Part shown: positions 26,044 to 34,942 of the stretch, piece by piece
Layout of the letters: each line of letters starts with the position of its first letter
Numbering within the stretch: the first letter of the stretch is position 1
Assembly (NCBI GenBank): GCA_903910585.1
Contig: CAIWAH010000249.1
Coordinates: forward strand, 20,298-84,297
DNA length: 64,000 bases
Direction of reading: 5' to 3'
From: an uncultured Verrucomicrobiota bacterium
GTDB taxonomy: Bacteria; Verrucomicrobiota; Verrucomicrobiia; Limisphaerales; UBA9464
Translations under genes and position numbers: made by a program
The notes under the pieces: generated by a model
The model's input: only the letters and a program-made list of their open reading frames with translations
The model's database searches: none
Told to the model about the DNA's origin: nothing

Positions 26044-26988
26044 ATGAAGTCCGCCCTCCGCCCTCTCGCCCTGTTCCTTGGCCTGCTCCTGTCGGGGCTC
26101 GCCCCAGCGCAGGGCGCGGACACGGTCGTCGGCCCCCCTTCCCGGCCCCTGCACCTGCCCGGCATTGAAAACGCCTTTCAGGCCACCGACCGGGTCTTTT
26201 CCGGCAGCCAGCCCGAAGGCGACGAGGCCTTTGCCGCCCTCCGGAAACTGGGCGTCCGCACCCTCATCTCCGTGGATGGCGCCCGGCCCGAGGTGGAACG
26301 GGCCGCGAAATTCGGCCTGCGTTATGTCCACCTGCCCCACGGTTACGACGGCATCCCGTCCAACACCGCCCTGCGGCTGGCCCAGGCCGCGGCCACGGTC
26401 GAGGGGCCAATTTTTGTCCACTGCCACCACGGCAAACACCGGGGACCGGCCGCCGTCGGCGTCATCTGCCAGGCGACCGCCGGGTGGTCCACCAACCAGG
26501 CCATCGCCTTCATGAAACAGGCCGGCACCTCCGCCGATTACCCGGGCCTCTACCGTGCCAATCTCGGATTTCGCGTCCCGGACGCTGCCGAATTGGCCCG
26601 CCTCCCGGCCGACTTTCCCGCCCGCGTCGAGGTCTCCGGTCTGGTGGACGCCATGGTCGAGCTCGACCACCGCTGGGACCACCTGAAGGCGATTCAGCAG
26701 GCCGGCTGGAAGGTTCCGGCCAACCAGCCCGATCTCGTGCCCGCCGGCGAAGCGAAGCTGCTGGCCGAAGCCTACCGTGAGCTCCAGCGCACCCCCGAAG
26801 CGCGGACCAAGGGCGAACCGTTCCGCGAACAGCTCCGGCAGGCCGAAACCCGTGCTGAGGCCCTGCACGCCGCGCTGAAAACGAGTCCCGCGTCCGCTCC
26901 GGGCACTTTCGTTCTTCGCCCGGCCGAGGACGCCTTCAAGGGCGCCGGCCAAAGCTGCACGGCCTGCCACCGGCAGTTTCGAAACTGA
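26044..26988 (+). CDS. Secreted protein tyrosine phosphatase with C-terminal heme c motif
   Basis: A 314-residue protein with signal peptide (ALFLGLLLSGLAPAQGA). The middle carries a dual-specificity phosphatase fold: GVRTLISVDGARPEVE, then the P-loop VHCHHGKHRGPAAVG near residue 123, which satisfies HC-X5-R. An upstream YVHLPHGYDGIPSN takes the place of the general-acid loop. The last 40 residues (LRPAEDAFKGAGQSCTACH, then RQFRN) hold a CxxCH heme-binding motif in the C-terminal position typical of cytochrome c'-like domains. The preceding 110 residues are helical. An exported phosphatase linked to a heme site is unusual. The substrate is unknown. Confidence 0.85.
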   Translation: MKSALRPLALFLGLLLSGLAPAQGADTVVGPPSRPLHLPGIENAFQATDRVFSGSQPEGDEAFAALRKLGVRTLISVDGARPEVERAAKFGLRYVHLPHGYDGIPSNTALRLAQAAATVEGPIFVHCHHGKHRGPAAVGVICQATAGWSTNQAIAFMKQAGTSADYPGLYRANLGFRVPDAAELARLPADFPARVEVSGLVDAMVELDHRWDHLKAIQQAGWKVPANQPDLVPAGEAKLLAEAYRELQRTPEARTKGEPFREQLRQAETRAEALHAALKTSPASAPGTFVLRPAEDAFKGAGQSCTACHRQFRN

Positions 26989-27085
26989 GTCCGCCCAATC
27001 ACCCTGCCAATCGTCGCACGTCCCCGCTCACACTCATCCTCTAGGCGGCCCCTGCCAACGCGCCTTGCCGGGAACCCCGCGACTG

Positions 27086-27769
27086 TCATTTGTGAACCGC
27101 CCCGGCGACTTCAACGGGCGAAGCAGGAACATCCAGCAGCGCGCGCGCCTGCGTTTGGCAGAGGTGGAAGGCCAGCCCCAGCCCGGCGCCGAGCCCCAGC
27201 CCGTAGCAGACTCCCCACGCCAGCATCGCCGTGGGCCGATGATGCCGCAGGAGCAGGGCGGTGACCTCGCCGCCCACGAAATACCCGAGCGCGTTCAACC
27301 CAAACAGCGCCGCCACCACGCGGAGCCACTGCTCCCGGGCCCCGAAGGCCGTGCACAGCAACCCGCCCATGAGCGCCGTGCCGGCCAGCAGGCCGACCAC
27401 GCTCGCGAGGTGATCGTTGACCCTGGCCAGGGCCATCCAGCCGCCGGTCCACGCCACGGCATAGGCGGCGAAGGCGAGGCCGAAGACCTGGTTGAACCGC
27501 CGCAGCGAGCCCGGCCCCAAAATCAGGCGATGCAGCAGCGGTCCGGTCAGACCAAGGAACACAAGGGCGCAGACGGCATACAGGCCAGCCTCGCCCACGA
27601 CCTGGTGCAGCGCCCGCCCGAACACCGCCCACGGCACGAAGCCGGCCACGCTGACCAGCATGAAGCCCAGCGCACCGCGCGTGACGGAGGCGCCCACGGT
27701 GGGCACGGGAGAGCCCGCCGCGCGGGCGCGGTCGGCGAGACTTGAGGGATCGAGTTGGAACCAGGCCAT
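27086..27769 (-). CDS. Integral membrane protein, unknown function
   Basis: The start is set at ATG 27769 (MAWFQLDPSSLADRARAAG). About six hydrophobic segments follow, for example ALGFMLVSVAGFVPWAVFG, GLYAVCALVFLGLTGPLLH, LAFAAYAVAWTGGWMALA, SVVGLLAGTALMGGLLC, AALFGLNALGYFVGG and MLAWGVCYGLGLGAGLGL. No signature residues point to a known transporter or enzyme. It is convergent with the phosphatase/heme gene and stands alone. A real gene is supported by the regular hydrophobic periodicity and a clean start. Confidence 0.75.
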   Translation of the reverse strand: MAWFQLDPSSLADRARAAGSPVPTVGASVTRGALGFMLVSVAGFVPWAVFGRALHQVVGEAGLYAVCALVFLGLTGPLLHRLILGPGSLRRFNQVFGLAFAAYAVAWTGGWMALARVNDHLASVVGLLAGTALMGGLLCTAFGAREQWLRVVAALFGLNALGYFVGGEVTALLLRHHRPTAMLAWGVCYGLGLGAGLGLAFHLCQTQARALLDVPASPVEVAGAVHK

Positions 27770-28286
27770 GGCAGGAAGTCCCGGCAGTGTTTCCGACCGC
27801 CATTTCCGGGCGAGCACAATCCAGCGGGGACACCCATGTGGGGCTTACCTGATCGTCGGGGCGGAGCCGGAGCGCTTGGACCGCTGCGCGTCGGAAATCG
27901 TGCTGCCGGTTTGCAACCGTCAGGGGCCGGCGGCGATGGCTCCGGGATTTCCTGCCGGTGCCGGTCCGGAACATTGGCTCTGGCCGCAGGCCACCGCGCC
28001 CCCCGCCCCGCAGCCCTGGGCTTCTCCTGGGCCACACGGGACGGCAATGGCGAAGCTGATCCTTCCGCAGGGACAGTGCGCGGGCGGATTTTGATTCCCG
28101 CAGGGAAAGACCCCGCGGAGCCATCGCGGGGCGTTTCTGAGCGCCTCCGTGTGGCGGACCGAAGACTTCGGTAGCGGGCCGGTAAACAAACGGTGCCGGA
28201 ACTGCGCGGGGCTTGCCAGCTCCGGGGCCGCTGTGGTGTAGAGGCGAGGAGTGCGGTCGGGCGCATCCCTCCGGCCGCCGGGGAAC
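27770..28286. other. 517-bp region without a convincing gene
   Basis: All long frames here are proline/arginine-rich and overlap on both strands. The only structures I see are a 7-bp stem CCCCGCG/CGCGGGG (28111-28131) with a short T-run, and a CCGAAGACTTCGG palindrome near 28157. It lies between two divergent genes and probably holds both promoters. Confidence 0.5.
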
Positions 28287-29156
28287 ATGCGCTTCCGCAC
28301 CATCTGGATCTCCGACGTGCACCTGGGCAGCCGGCATGCCCAGGCCGAGCCCCTGCTGGAATTCCTCCGGGAGGCGGAATGCCAGCACCTGTATCTGGTG
28401 GGCGACATCGTGGACGGCTGGGAGCTCCGGCGTCGTTGGCTCTGGAACGGGGAGGCGAACACGGTGGTGCAGAAGCTCCTTCGCAAAAACCGCAAGGACA
28501 CCCGCGTCACGTATGTTTACGGCAATCATGACGAGTTCATGCAGCACTTCACGGGGCTGAGCCTCGGCGGTGTGCGGGTCGTCGAACGGGCCGTCCACGT
28601 CACCGCCGACCGGCGCCGCTATCTGGTCATCCACGGACATCAGCTCGACGGCCTGGTGCATTTCAACCGGCTGCTGGAGCGGGTGGGGTCACGGCTTTAC
28701 GACTGGATCCTGGTCCTCAACACGGGCTTCAACCGGGCCCGACGGCGCCTGGGTTTCGGCCATTGGTCGGTGGCGGCCTACCTCAAGGGAAAGGCGAAGT
28801 CCGCGGTCCGTTACGTCACCCAGTTCGAGGAGGGCATGGCCCGGCTCGCTTCGGAGGCCCGCGCCCACGGGGTGATCTGCGGCCACATTCATCGGGCGGA
28901 GAACCGGCACATCGGGGGGCTGCACTACCTCAACTGCGGCGACTGGGTGGAAAGCTGCACGGCCCTGGTCGAGCATTTCGACGGTTCGTTTGAAATCCTG
29001 AAATTGCATGAAACTCCTGTTCGCGGTCCAGGGCGAGGGGCGGGGCCACATGACCCAGGCGCTGGCCGCCCAGCAATGGTGCCGGCGGTTCGATCACCAG
29101 GTGGTGGGAGTGCTGGCGGGACTTCCCCCCAGCCGGAGCTGGCCGGCCTATTTTGA
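28287..29156 (+). CDS. UDP-2,3-diacylglucosamine diphosphatase-like metallophosphoesterase (LpxH family)
   Basis: The start at ATG 28287 gives MRFRTIWISDVHLGSRHAQ. Calcineurin-type metal motifs are in order: SDVHLG (D-x-H), YLVGDIVDGWELR (GDxxD), YVYGNHDEF (GNHD), VIHGHQLDG and ICGHIHRAEN (GHxH). This architecture is the COG2908 group related to LpxH, which hydrolyses UDP-diacylglucosamine in lipid A synthesis; PVC members may act on other lipids. The frame overlaps the next gene by 149 bases. The overlapping tail (about 50 residues, Gly/Pro-rich) looks like out-of-frame read-through, so the ancestral stop near 29010 may have been lost. Confidence 0.9.
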   Translation: MRFRTIWISDVHLGSRHAQAEPLLEFLREAECQHLYLVGDIVDGWELRRRWLWNGEANTVVQKLLRKNRKDTRVTYVYGNHDEFMQHFTGLSLGGVRVVERAVHVTADRRRYLVIHGHQLDGLVHFNRLLERVGSRLYDWILVLNTGFNRARRRLGFGHWSVAAYLKGKAKSAVRYVTQFEEGMARLASEARAHGVICGHIHRAENRHIGGLHYLNCGDWVESCTALVEHFDGSFEILKLHETPVRGPGRGAGPHDPGAGRPAMVPAVRSPGGGSAGGTSPQPELAGLF

Positions 29157-30153
29157 GCACGGATTTGACGTCCCGGTCACGCGCCTCGTCAGCCCGGCCA
29201 TGACCTACCGGTCCGGCCGCTCGTTCGACCTCCCGGCCACGCTCTGGTCGCTGGTTCGACAGGCCGGAGCGTTTCGGCGCAGTGTCGCCACCCTCCGCGA
29301 CGCCGTCCGGCGGACCCAGCCCGACCTTATCGTCAATTTCCTCGAACCCATCGTCGGACTGGCCGGTCTGGGAGCCGACCTCGGGGTTCCGGTCCTGTCC
29401 GTCGGCCACCACTTCATGCTCCGGCATCCGGCCTTTCCCACCGCCACGGTGTCCGGGCTGCAAACGTTCGGGCTCCATCGCTATGTCGATTTCGCGGGGC
29501 GGAACTCGGTCCACTACGGGCTGTCCTTCTATGAGGCGGGCGATCTGCCGGCGGCGGAACTCCTCGTGGGGCCGCCCCTGCTCCGGGACGAACTGCTGGC
29601 CCTGGCCGGCCAACCGGCGGGGGATCACCTCCTCGTTTACCTGCTCAACGCCGGTTATCGGTCCGACATCGAACGATGGCACCGCCGACGTCCCGAAGTT
29701 CCCCTGCATGTCTTCTACGACCGCGCCGGCGCCCCGGAGGAGGAAGCGGTTGATTCCACGCTGACGTTTCACCGGCTCAATGCCGGGAAGTTTCTGCGGT
29801 TCATGGCGACCGCGCGGGGCGTTGCCTGCACCGCGGGGTTCGAATCGGTTTGCGAGGCGGCCTGGCTGGGAAAACCGGTGCTCGCCGTGCCGGTGCAGAA
29901 TCACGTCGAACAGCAGCTGAACGCGGTGGACGCCGAGGATGCGGGCATTGCCACCGGCGCCGGCTCGTTCGAACTCGACCGCCTGCTGGAGGCCACATCA
30001 GGCCACGCCCATGAACGGTTCCAGGCGTGGGTCGCCCAATCGGATCTCCGGTTCCTGCGGGCCATCCACTACACGGTCAGCAGTCGCCGGAACCGGATCT
30101 CCCCAGCCGCTGTCCCCACCCCGGAATCGCTGGTGCCGCAAAGCGGTCGCTGA
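29008..30153 (+). CDS. Glycosyltransferase, MurG-like (TIGR00661-type)
   Basis: A 381-residue GT-B protein. It starts MKLLFAVQGEGRGHMTQALA, with the GxGHxxxA motif that opens this family. The nucleotide-sugar side has GFESVCEAAWLGKPVLAVPV (about residue 275), followed by NHVEQQLNAVDAEDAGIATG. DLIVNFLEPIVGLAG and LSVGHHFMLRHPAFP lie in the first half. No membrane segment is seen. It begins inside the end of the phosphoesterase gene, so the two are probably co-expressed and act on the same glycolipid, for example glycosylation after phosphate removal. Confidence 0.88.
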   Translation: MKLLFAVQGEGRGHMTQALAAQQWCRRFDHQVVGVLAGLPPSRSWPAYFEHGFDVPVTRLVSPAMTYRSGRSFDLPATLWSLVRQAGAFRRSVATLRDAVRRTQPDLIVNFLEPIVGLAGLGADLGVPVLSVGHHFMLRHPAFPTATVSGLQTFGLHRYVDFAGRNSVHYGLSFYEAGDLPAAELLVGPPLLRDELLALAGQPAGDHLLVYLLNAGYRSDIERWHRRRPEVPLHVFYDRAGAPEEEAVDSTLTFHRLNAGKFLRFMATARGVACTAGFESVCEAAWLGKPVLAVPVQNHVEQQLNAVDAEDAGIATGAGSFELDRLLEATSGHAHERFQAWVAQSDLRFLRAIHYTVSSRRNRISPAAVPTPESLVPQSGR

Positions 30154-30257
30154 CTCCGGTGGGAAGGCGGGCCGCAGTTCCCACCGCCCATCGCCCGGTT
30201 CACTTCCTCGCGCTTCGCGGCGCGGATCGCCTGTGCGGGCAGGCCCTCTCACCGCCT

Positions 30258-30299
30258 GAAAAGCAAATGGGCGCCGCGACGGTTGCCCGCCGCGGCGCC
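30258..30299 (-). terminator. Probable Rho-independent terminator
   Basis: A 9-bp perfect stem GGCGCCGCG (30270-30278) with CGCGGCGCC (30291-30299). On the minus strand it is followed by TTTGCTTTTC (30258-30267). It sits 22 bases past the stop of the phytase/nucleotidase fusion gene. Confidence 0.75.
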
Positions 30300-30321
30300 G
30301 TTCACTCCACTGGTTACCGCC

Positions 30322-33300
30322 CTATTCGACTACCACCACCCGGTAGTAGCGTTGGTCGTTGGGCGGGCGTTCATCAGTCAGTTCGCGCAGCGTGCCCGTG
30401 CCGGCGGTCTGCAACGGCAGGCGTTCCCAGGTGCCGTCGATCGATTCCTTCGACTCGGCGGCATAGAGGCGGCCGGGCAGCGAGCGGAAGGTGAGGCGCG
30501 TGGCCGGCGTCGGCCCCTCGATCCGGCGCACGAGCGGCGCCAGCACCACGTCACCGCGGCGCGAGAGGTTCTGGATGCGCAAATCTTCGGCGACCGGCGC
30601 GTCGGCCTGGCGGAAGACTTCAATGGCTTTCAGGTAGTCCGCGAGCGCCTTCTGTTCGCCGCCGTCGGTCTCGAACGCCAGCGTCGTTCCCGCCGGCACG
30701 AGGTCGAGCCGCTGGGTGCCCAGGGTCAGGGCGAAGTAGCTGTCGCCGCCACCCGCCAGGAAGTTCAGCGTGACGATCCGGAAGGTGCGGTTCGCATCGC
30801 CGACGAGCTGGCCGTTCTCGACGACCAGGTCCTGGCTGTCGTCGGGCCGGATCACGACGAGGTTGCGGAGCCGTTCGCCGGCGAAGCTGATCGCCGTGGG
30901 AACCCCGTTCGCGTCGCGCACGTAGGTCATCGGCGCATTGGTCGGCACGAAGCTGAAGGTCAGTCCGGACACCTGCGGGAACTGCCCCGGGGTGCCGCTG
31001 CCGGCCACGGCCCATTCCATGGTGTCGCGCAGCTGCTGCGCCGTCAGGGTCACCAGTGAGAGCGTGTTGTTGAACCGGAGGCTGTTCTCGATGTCGAGCT
31101 GGCTGACTTCACCGGCCTGCTTGCCGACGCGCGGGTTGGCCGGCGGCGGAATCAGGGTGACGCTGCCGCCGGAGGACGACACGGCGCCGATGGCATCGCG
31201 GATGCCGCCACCGTTCTTGAGCGAGATCACGGTGTCCGGATCGGTCTGGCGGGCGCGCCAGAGGTTGGCGTCGGCCGTGAGGTCGCCCAGGTTGGTTTCC
31301 TCGGTGCGGACGCCGGTGCGGAGGCCGTTGAGGTAAACCGCGGTGCGGCCGAAGCGGTTGCCGTCCTTGCCGTCCACGATGGTGGCGAGCTTGGTGACGA
31401 CGTCCACGACGGCGGCGCTCGGGGCGGCGTTGCCGGTGTCGAGCACGCCCTGCACGTCGGTCGCGTAGGCGCCGCTGCGTGCGTCGAAGCCGGTGAGCTT
31501 GCCGGCCTCGTCGAAGCTGGCGATCAGGCGGCCAACATAACGGTAGTTGGAACCAGTGTTCACGACATACACCGGCTCGCCGGTAGCCGAGGTGAACTGG
31601 GTCGGATACGGGCTGGCCGCGAAGTCCTCGGGCCGCAGGCGGTCGGCCGGCTTGGCGAAGACGCTGTGGGAACCGCCGGCGACGATGAGGTCCACGTCGC
31701 GCAGTTGTGCAGCCAACTCGAACTCACGGGCGAACTGCTGGAGGTGGGTCATCACGATCACCTTGTTCACGCCGAGCGCGAGCAGGCCGTCCACCGCCGC
31801 CTGGATGTCGGCGGCGAGGTTCTGGGAGACGCCCACGTTGCCGGGCGAGGAGATCGAGCGCAGCTCGGTGACCGTGCCGCCCACGAGGCCGATCTTCTGG
31901 CCGGCGACGGTGACGATGGCGCTCTTGGCGACCTTGTTCTTCATGGCGGCAACGTCCTGGCCGTCGGCGGTCACCAGGCTGGCCATGCTGCTGTCGGTGG
32001 CGAAGTTCAGGTTCGCGCTCAGATACGGGAACGCCGTGCCCGCATAGCCGGCGGCCGTGTCAGGCAGGATGAGGCTGCGGACCTGCGCGGTGTTGTCGTC
32101 GAACTCATGGTTGCCGAAGCAGGAGGCCTGCACGCCGAGGGCATTGAGGATCGCGATGTCGGCGCGGCCCTTGATGCCGTTGAACGGCGCGGCCGGGTCG
32201 GCGCTGGCGGTGAAGAACGGTCCGGGGATGTAGTTGTCACCGGAAGCCAGCACGAGCGTCGCGGCCGGCAGGTCCGCCTTCAGCGCGTTGAGCACGGAGG
32301 AGAAGCGCGGCGCGTCATCCAGCGCGGCGATGCCCGCCTCGAAGTCCGACGCGTGCAGCACCTGGAGCGTGAGCGCGCCGCTGACGGCACGGGTGACGGT
32401 CACGTTGACCGGGGCGCTCGTCGAGGTGAGCCCCAGGTTATCGGTCGCGACGGCCGTGAGGACGTGGGGGCCGACCGGGGCGTTGGCGAAGCTGAAACTG
32501 AAGGGCGCGCTCGAGGACGAACCCAGCTTCTGGGCGCCGGCGAAGTAGTCCACGGACTTCACCGAACCATCTGCATCTGCCGCGGAGACCTGGAACGCGA
32601 GGGTGAACGGCGCTGCGGCCACAGTGGCATCAGCTGGCGACGTGATCGCGATTGTGGGCGCGAGGTTGCCGGCGGTGACCGTCACCGCCTTGGTCGCCTC
32701 CGCGGTGGCACCCGCGTTATCGGTGACCACGACGCGATAGGCGTGTTCGCCCACGGCCGGGTTGGTCAAATCCCAAACCCAGGGGAAGGCCGTCTTCTCA
32801 CCGAGCTTGACGCCGTCCTCGAAGAACTCGGCCTTCACCACCACCCCGTCGGTGTCGGACACGGCGGCGGTCAGCGGGAGCATTCCCTGGGCGTAGCTGC
32901 CGCCGGACGGCAGCGTGATCTCAACGGCGGGCGAAACGTTGGCGAGCCGGGGCGTGCCGACGCCGGGCAGGGTGACGCGGTAAGCCAGCAGCATCAGGTC
33001 CACCGTGACCGCGTTGGTCCCCACCGGAACGCCATTGTGATAGACAACTTCGCCCTTGAAGTCGTTGTCGTTGCCCACCAGCAGGAGGTAGTCGTCGGGA
33101 TTCGCCGGGTCCTTCAGCGGAATCAGGCTGAGTGCCTCCCATTTTTCGCAGAGCGAATTCGCGTCCTGATTGGTGCTCGTGTTCAGGCCAAACTTGGCAA
33201 GCTGGGCCCCGTCGAGCAGGTCCACGAAATCCTGCCGGGCCACGGCGGACAGTCCCGCTGGCAGGGCAGTCCCGGTGGCCGGCAGCGAGAGCTGGCCGGG

Positions 33301-34389
33301 CGCGCCCTTCTCGAGATCGTAGGCGGTGCCGGCTAGGTTGGAGGCGCCTTCCGTCGAGGCGAGGACCACCTTCTTGAAGGTGGGCGAAAGGCCCGGGTCA
33401 GCGCCCCGGCCGATGCCGTCGCGTTCCAGCACAAGGAAGGTGGTCGCGTTCAGGGCCAGCACCTCGCTGACCGGCGTGTGACGGTTGGCCGTGGCGTTGC
33501 CGTTCAGTGTGAGCTGATAAACATGCTCGGCCACGACCCGGCCGTAGGTGGGCGAGCCCGTCTCCGCGTCGAACTGCAGGATCCGGGTGTTGCGGCCCAG
33601 GTTGCCGGCGCCGCCGTCCTGGATGGTCGGCGACTGGAGGAAGGCAACGAGGCGCTTTCCGTCCGGCGAGAGGGAAAGCCCCTCGAGCCCGCGGTTGTTG
33701 CGCCGGCCCGAGGTCGGGGAGGCGTTGCCGGTGAAATTCAGCTTGCCCGGGAAGGCCCCCTGCACCGGCAACAGCGCCGCCGGAGGCAGAATGGTTTCCA
33801 GCAAGCGGGCCTGGGCGTCGAAGCGGAACAGGCCCGGACCATATTCGTCGGTCACCCAGTAGCCGCCGTCGCCCGCGAGCACGAGCCCTTCGGCGTCCAC
33901 CGACCGCCGCCCCCCACCGATGGATCCGGCCGGCGACTGGGGCACCGTGGGAGCGTTGGTGTTGCCGGCATCGAATCCCGTGAACGGCGTCCCCTCGGCA
34001 CCGTAGGTGAAGAGGAGCGTGCTGACGTTGGTGAAGGTGATCTGGTTCTGTCCGACCGGGCCATCCCCCTCGTAGGGCGTGATCGCGAAGTCATACATTT
34101 CCAGACGCGGCCGGTAGTCCGTGGTGCCGTCGCCGAAGCCGCGATCAGGCAGGCCCACGAGCCGGCCGGAAATCCGGCCGTCGGCATAGGCGAGGGAGTT
34201 GGTGTCCACCGCCATCGCGGAGAAGCCGCCGAGGGTGTCCTGCTGGCCGTCGCCGGCCTTGTCGAAGGTGCTGGCCGGAATCCGGCCGACACCGACGAGT
34301 CCCTTGTTGGCGAAGCCGGTGAATTGCCCATGCACCAGCGTCGCCGACGCCGCGAGCACGGACAGTGTGAGTGTGGTTCTGAATTTCAT
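30322..34389 (-). CDS. Secreted phytase-like esterase / Ig-like / 5'-nucleotidase fusion
   Basis: The start at ATG 34389 gives a signal peptide (LTLSVLAASATLVHGQ). Residues about 25-490 are an esterase-like-activity-of-phytase domain (SVDAEGLVLAGDGGYWVTDE, NRGLEGLSLSPDGKRLVAFL). Two Ig-like modules follow (VKAEFFEDGVKLGEKTAFPW and VKSVDYFAGAQKLGSSSSAP). From about residue 690 comes a UshA-type metallophosphatase (LQVLHASDFEAGI, LASGDNYIPGP, CFGNHEFDDN, VMTHLQQFARE) with its 5'-nucleotidase C-terminal domain (SLKNGGGIRDAIG, GDSYFALT). It would release phosphate from organic esters outside the cytoplasm. It belongs in scale to the giant secreted proteins of this genome. Confidence 0.92.
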   Translation of the reverse strand: MKFRTTLTLSVLAASATLVHGQFTGFANKGLVGVGRIPASTFDKAGDGQQDTLGGFSAMAVDTNSLAYADGRISGRLVGLPDRGFGDGTTDYRPRLEMYDFAITPYEGDGPVGQNQITFTNVSTLLFTYGAEGTPFTGFDAGNTNAPTVPQSPAGSIGGGRRSVDAEGLVLAGDGGYWVTDEYGPGLFRFDAQARLLETILPPAALLPVQGAFPGKLNFTGNASPTSGRRNNRGLEGLSLSPDGKRLVAFLQSPTIQDGGAGNLGRNTRILQFDAETGSPTYGRVVAEHVYQLTLNGNATANRHTPVSEVLALNATTFLVLERDGIGRGADPGLSPTFKKVVLASTEGASNLAGTAYDLEKGAPGQLSLPATGTALPAGLSAVARQDFVDLLDGAQLAKFGLNTSTNQDANSLCEKWEALSLIPLKDPANPDDYLLLVGNDNDFKGEVVYHNGVPVGTNAVTVDLMLLAYRVTLPGVGTPRLANVSPAVEITLPSGGSYAQGMLPLTAAVSDTDGVVVKAEFFEDGVKLGEKTAFPWVWDLTNPAVGEHAYRVVVTDNAGATAEATKAVTVTAGNLAPTIAITSPADATVAAAPFTLAFQVSAADADGSVKSVDYFAGAQKLGSSSSAPFSFSFANAPVGPHVLTAVATDNLGLTSTSAPVNVTVTRAVSGALTLQVLHASDFEAGIAALDDAPRFSSVLNALKADLPAATLVLASGDNYIPGPFFTASADPAAPFNGIKGRADIAILNALGVQASCFGNHEFDDNTAQVRSLILPDTAAGYAGTAFPYLSANLNFATDSSMASLVTADGQDVAAMKNKVAKSAIVTVAGQKIGLVGGTVTELRSISSPGNVGVSQNLAADIQAAVDGLLALGVNKVIVMTHLQQFAREFELAAQLRDVDLIVAGGSHSVFAKPADRLRPEDFAASPYPTQFTSATGEPVYVVNTGSNYRYVGRLIASFDEAGKLTGFDARSGAYATDVQGVLDTGNAAPSAAVVDVVTKLATIVDGKDGNRFGRTAVYLNGLRTGVRTEETNLGDLTADANLWRARQTDPDTVISLKNGGGIRDAIGAVSSSGGSVTLIPPPANPRVGKQAGEVSQLDIENSLRFNNTLSLVTLTAQQLRDTMEWAVAGSGTPGQFPQVSGLTFSFVPTNAPMTYVRDANGVPTAISFAGERLRNLVVIRPDDSQDLVVENGQLVGDANRTFRIVTLNFLAGGGDSYFALTLGTQRLDLVPAGTTLAFETDGGEQKALADYLKAIEVFRQADAPVAEDLRIQNLSRRGDVVLAPLVRRIEGPTPATRLTFRSLPGRLYAAESKESIDGTWERLPLQTAGTGTLRELTDERPPNDQRYYRVVVVE

Positions 34390-34528
34390 CGGGGCGGCAG
34401 AATCCCCGACTCGGGTTACATCCGGCGACAGTGTGCCGTTACGCTTCGGTGAATGCTCCGCGGGCAAAGGGCCCAGGTTCACAGCCCGGTAACGCCGCGG
34501 TCACGACGGGCGCATCGGACAAGGGCGG

Positions 34529-34855
34529 TCAGCGGAAAAGTTCGTCCGCGAGGTCGAGCAGACATCGTCCGGAAGCCCGGATGCCCAAGCCGTTTCGGAC
34601 CCACGAATGTTGTCCCTTTGACCGGTAGCGGTAGATTTCCACTGCGTGACGGACCTCCGCCACGGATCGCGCCCGGCCGACTTCGGCCACCAGATCGAGA
34701 TCGACGCGGAACAGCTGGGGGCGGAGGCGGCTGAAGAAGTGCATCGCCGGCAACCGCCAGCCGGGAAACGCCTCGCGCCTCAGCCGGCGTTGCGCGGCTT
34801 CCGGCGTGAGTCCACGACGGCGCGCCAGAACCTCAACCAGGGTTTCGGGGTTCAC
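34529..34855 (-). CDS. Small conserved hypothetical protein (108 aa)
   Basis: The frame starts with GTG at 34855, preceded by GAAGAG, and reads MNPETLVEVLARRRGLTPEA and later SRLRPQLFRVDLDLVAEVG and SVAEVRHAVEIYRYRSKGQH. It is basic and helical with no signal peptide or membrane segment. The N-terminal helical part may be DNA-binding, but no clear helix-turn-helix can be claimed. It lies between the nucleotidase fusion and the GNAT gene on the same strand. Function unknown. Confidence 0.55.
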   Translation of the reverse strand: MNPETLVEVLARRRGLTPEAAQRRLRREAFPGWRLPAMHFFSRLRPQLFRVDLDLVAEVGRARSVAEVRHAVEIYRYRSKGQHSWVRNGLGIRASGRCLLDLADELFR

Positions 34856-34942
34856 CTCTTCGGCTCCGGTTGGTGAGGATGAAGGCCTGGCTCACAGTGG
34901 GCGCGGATGCGTCCGCGGGTCGCATGAGTCGCCATGGGGCGT

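Noticed and set aside
28111..28131. Hairpin CCCCGCG/CGCGGGG as a terminator
   Set aside because: It is short, followed by only three T residues, and no gene ends upstream of it on the plus strand.
27111..28661. 516-codon minus frame spanning the membrane protein and the LpxH-like gene
   Set aside because: It overlaps two real genes in other frames, is Arg/Pro-rich and shows no domain.
34415..34431. Possible Pho box before the phytase/nucleotidase gene (GTTACAT and GCGACAG)
   Set aside because: Spacing is 10 rather than 11 bases and no third unit fits. Tempting because of the gene function, but too weak to list as a site.
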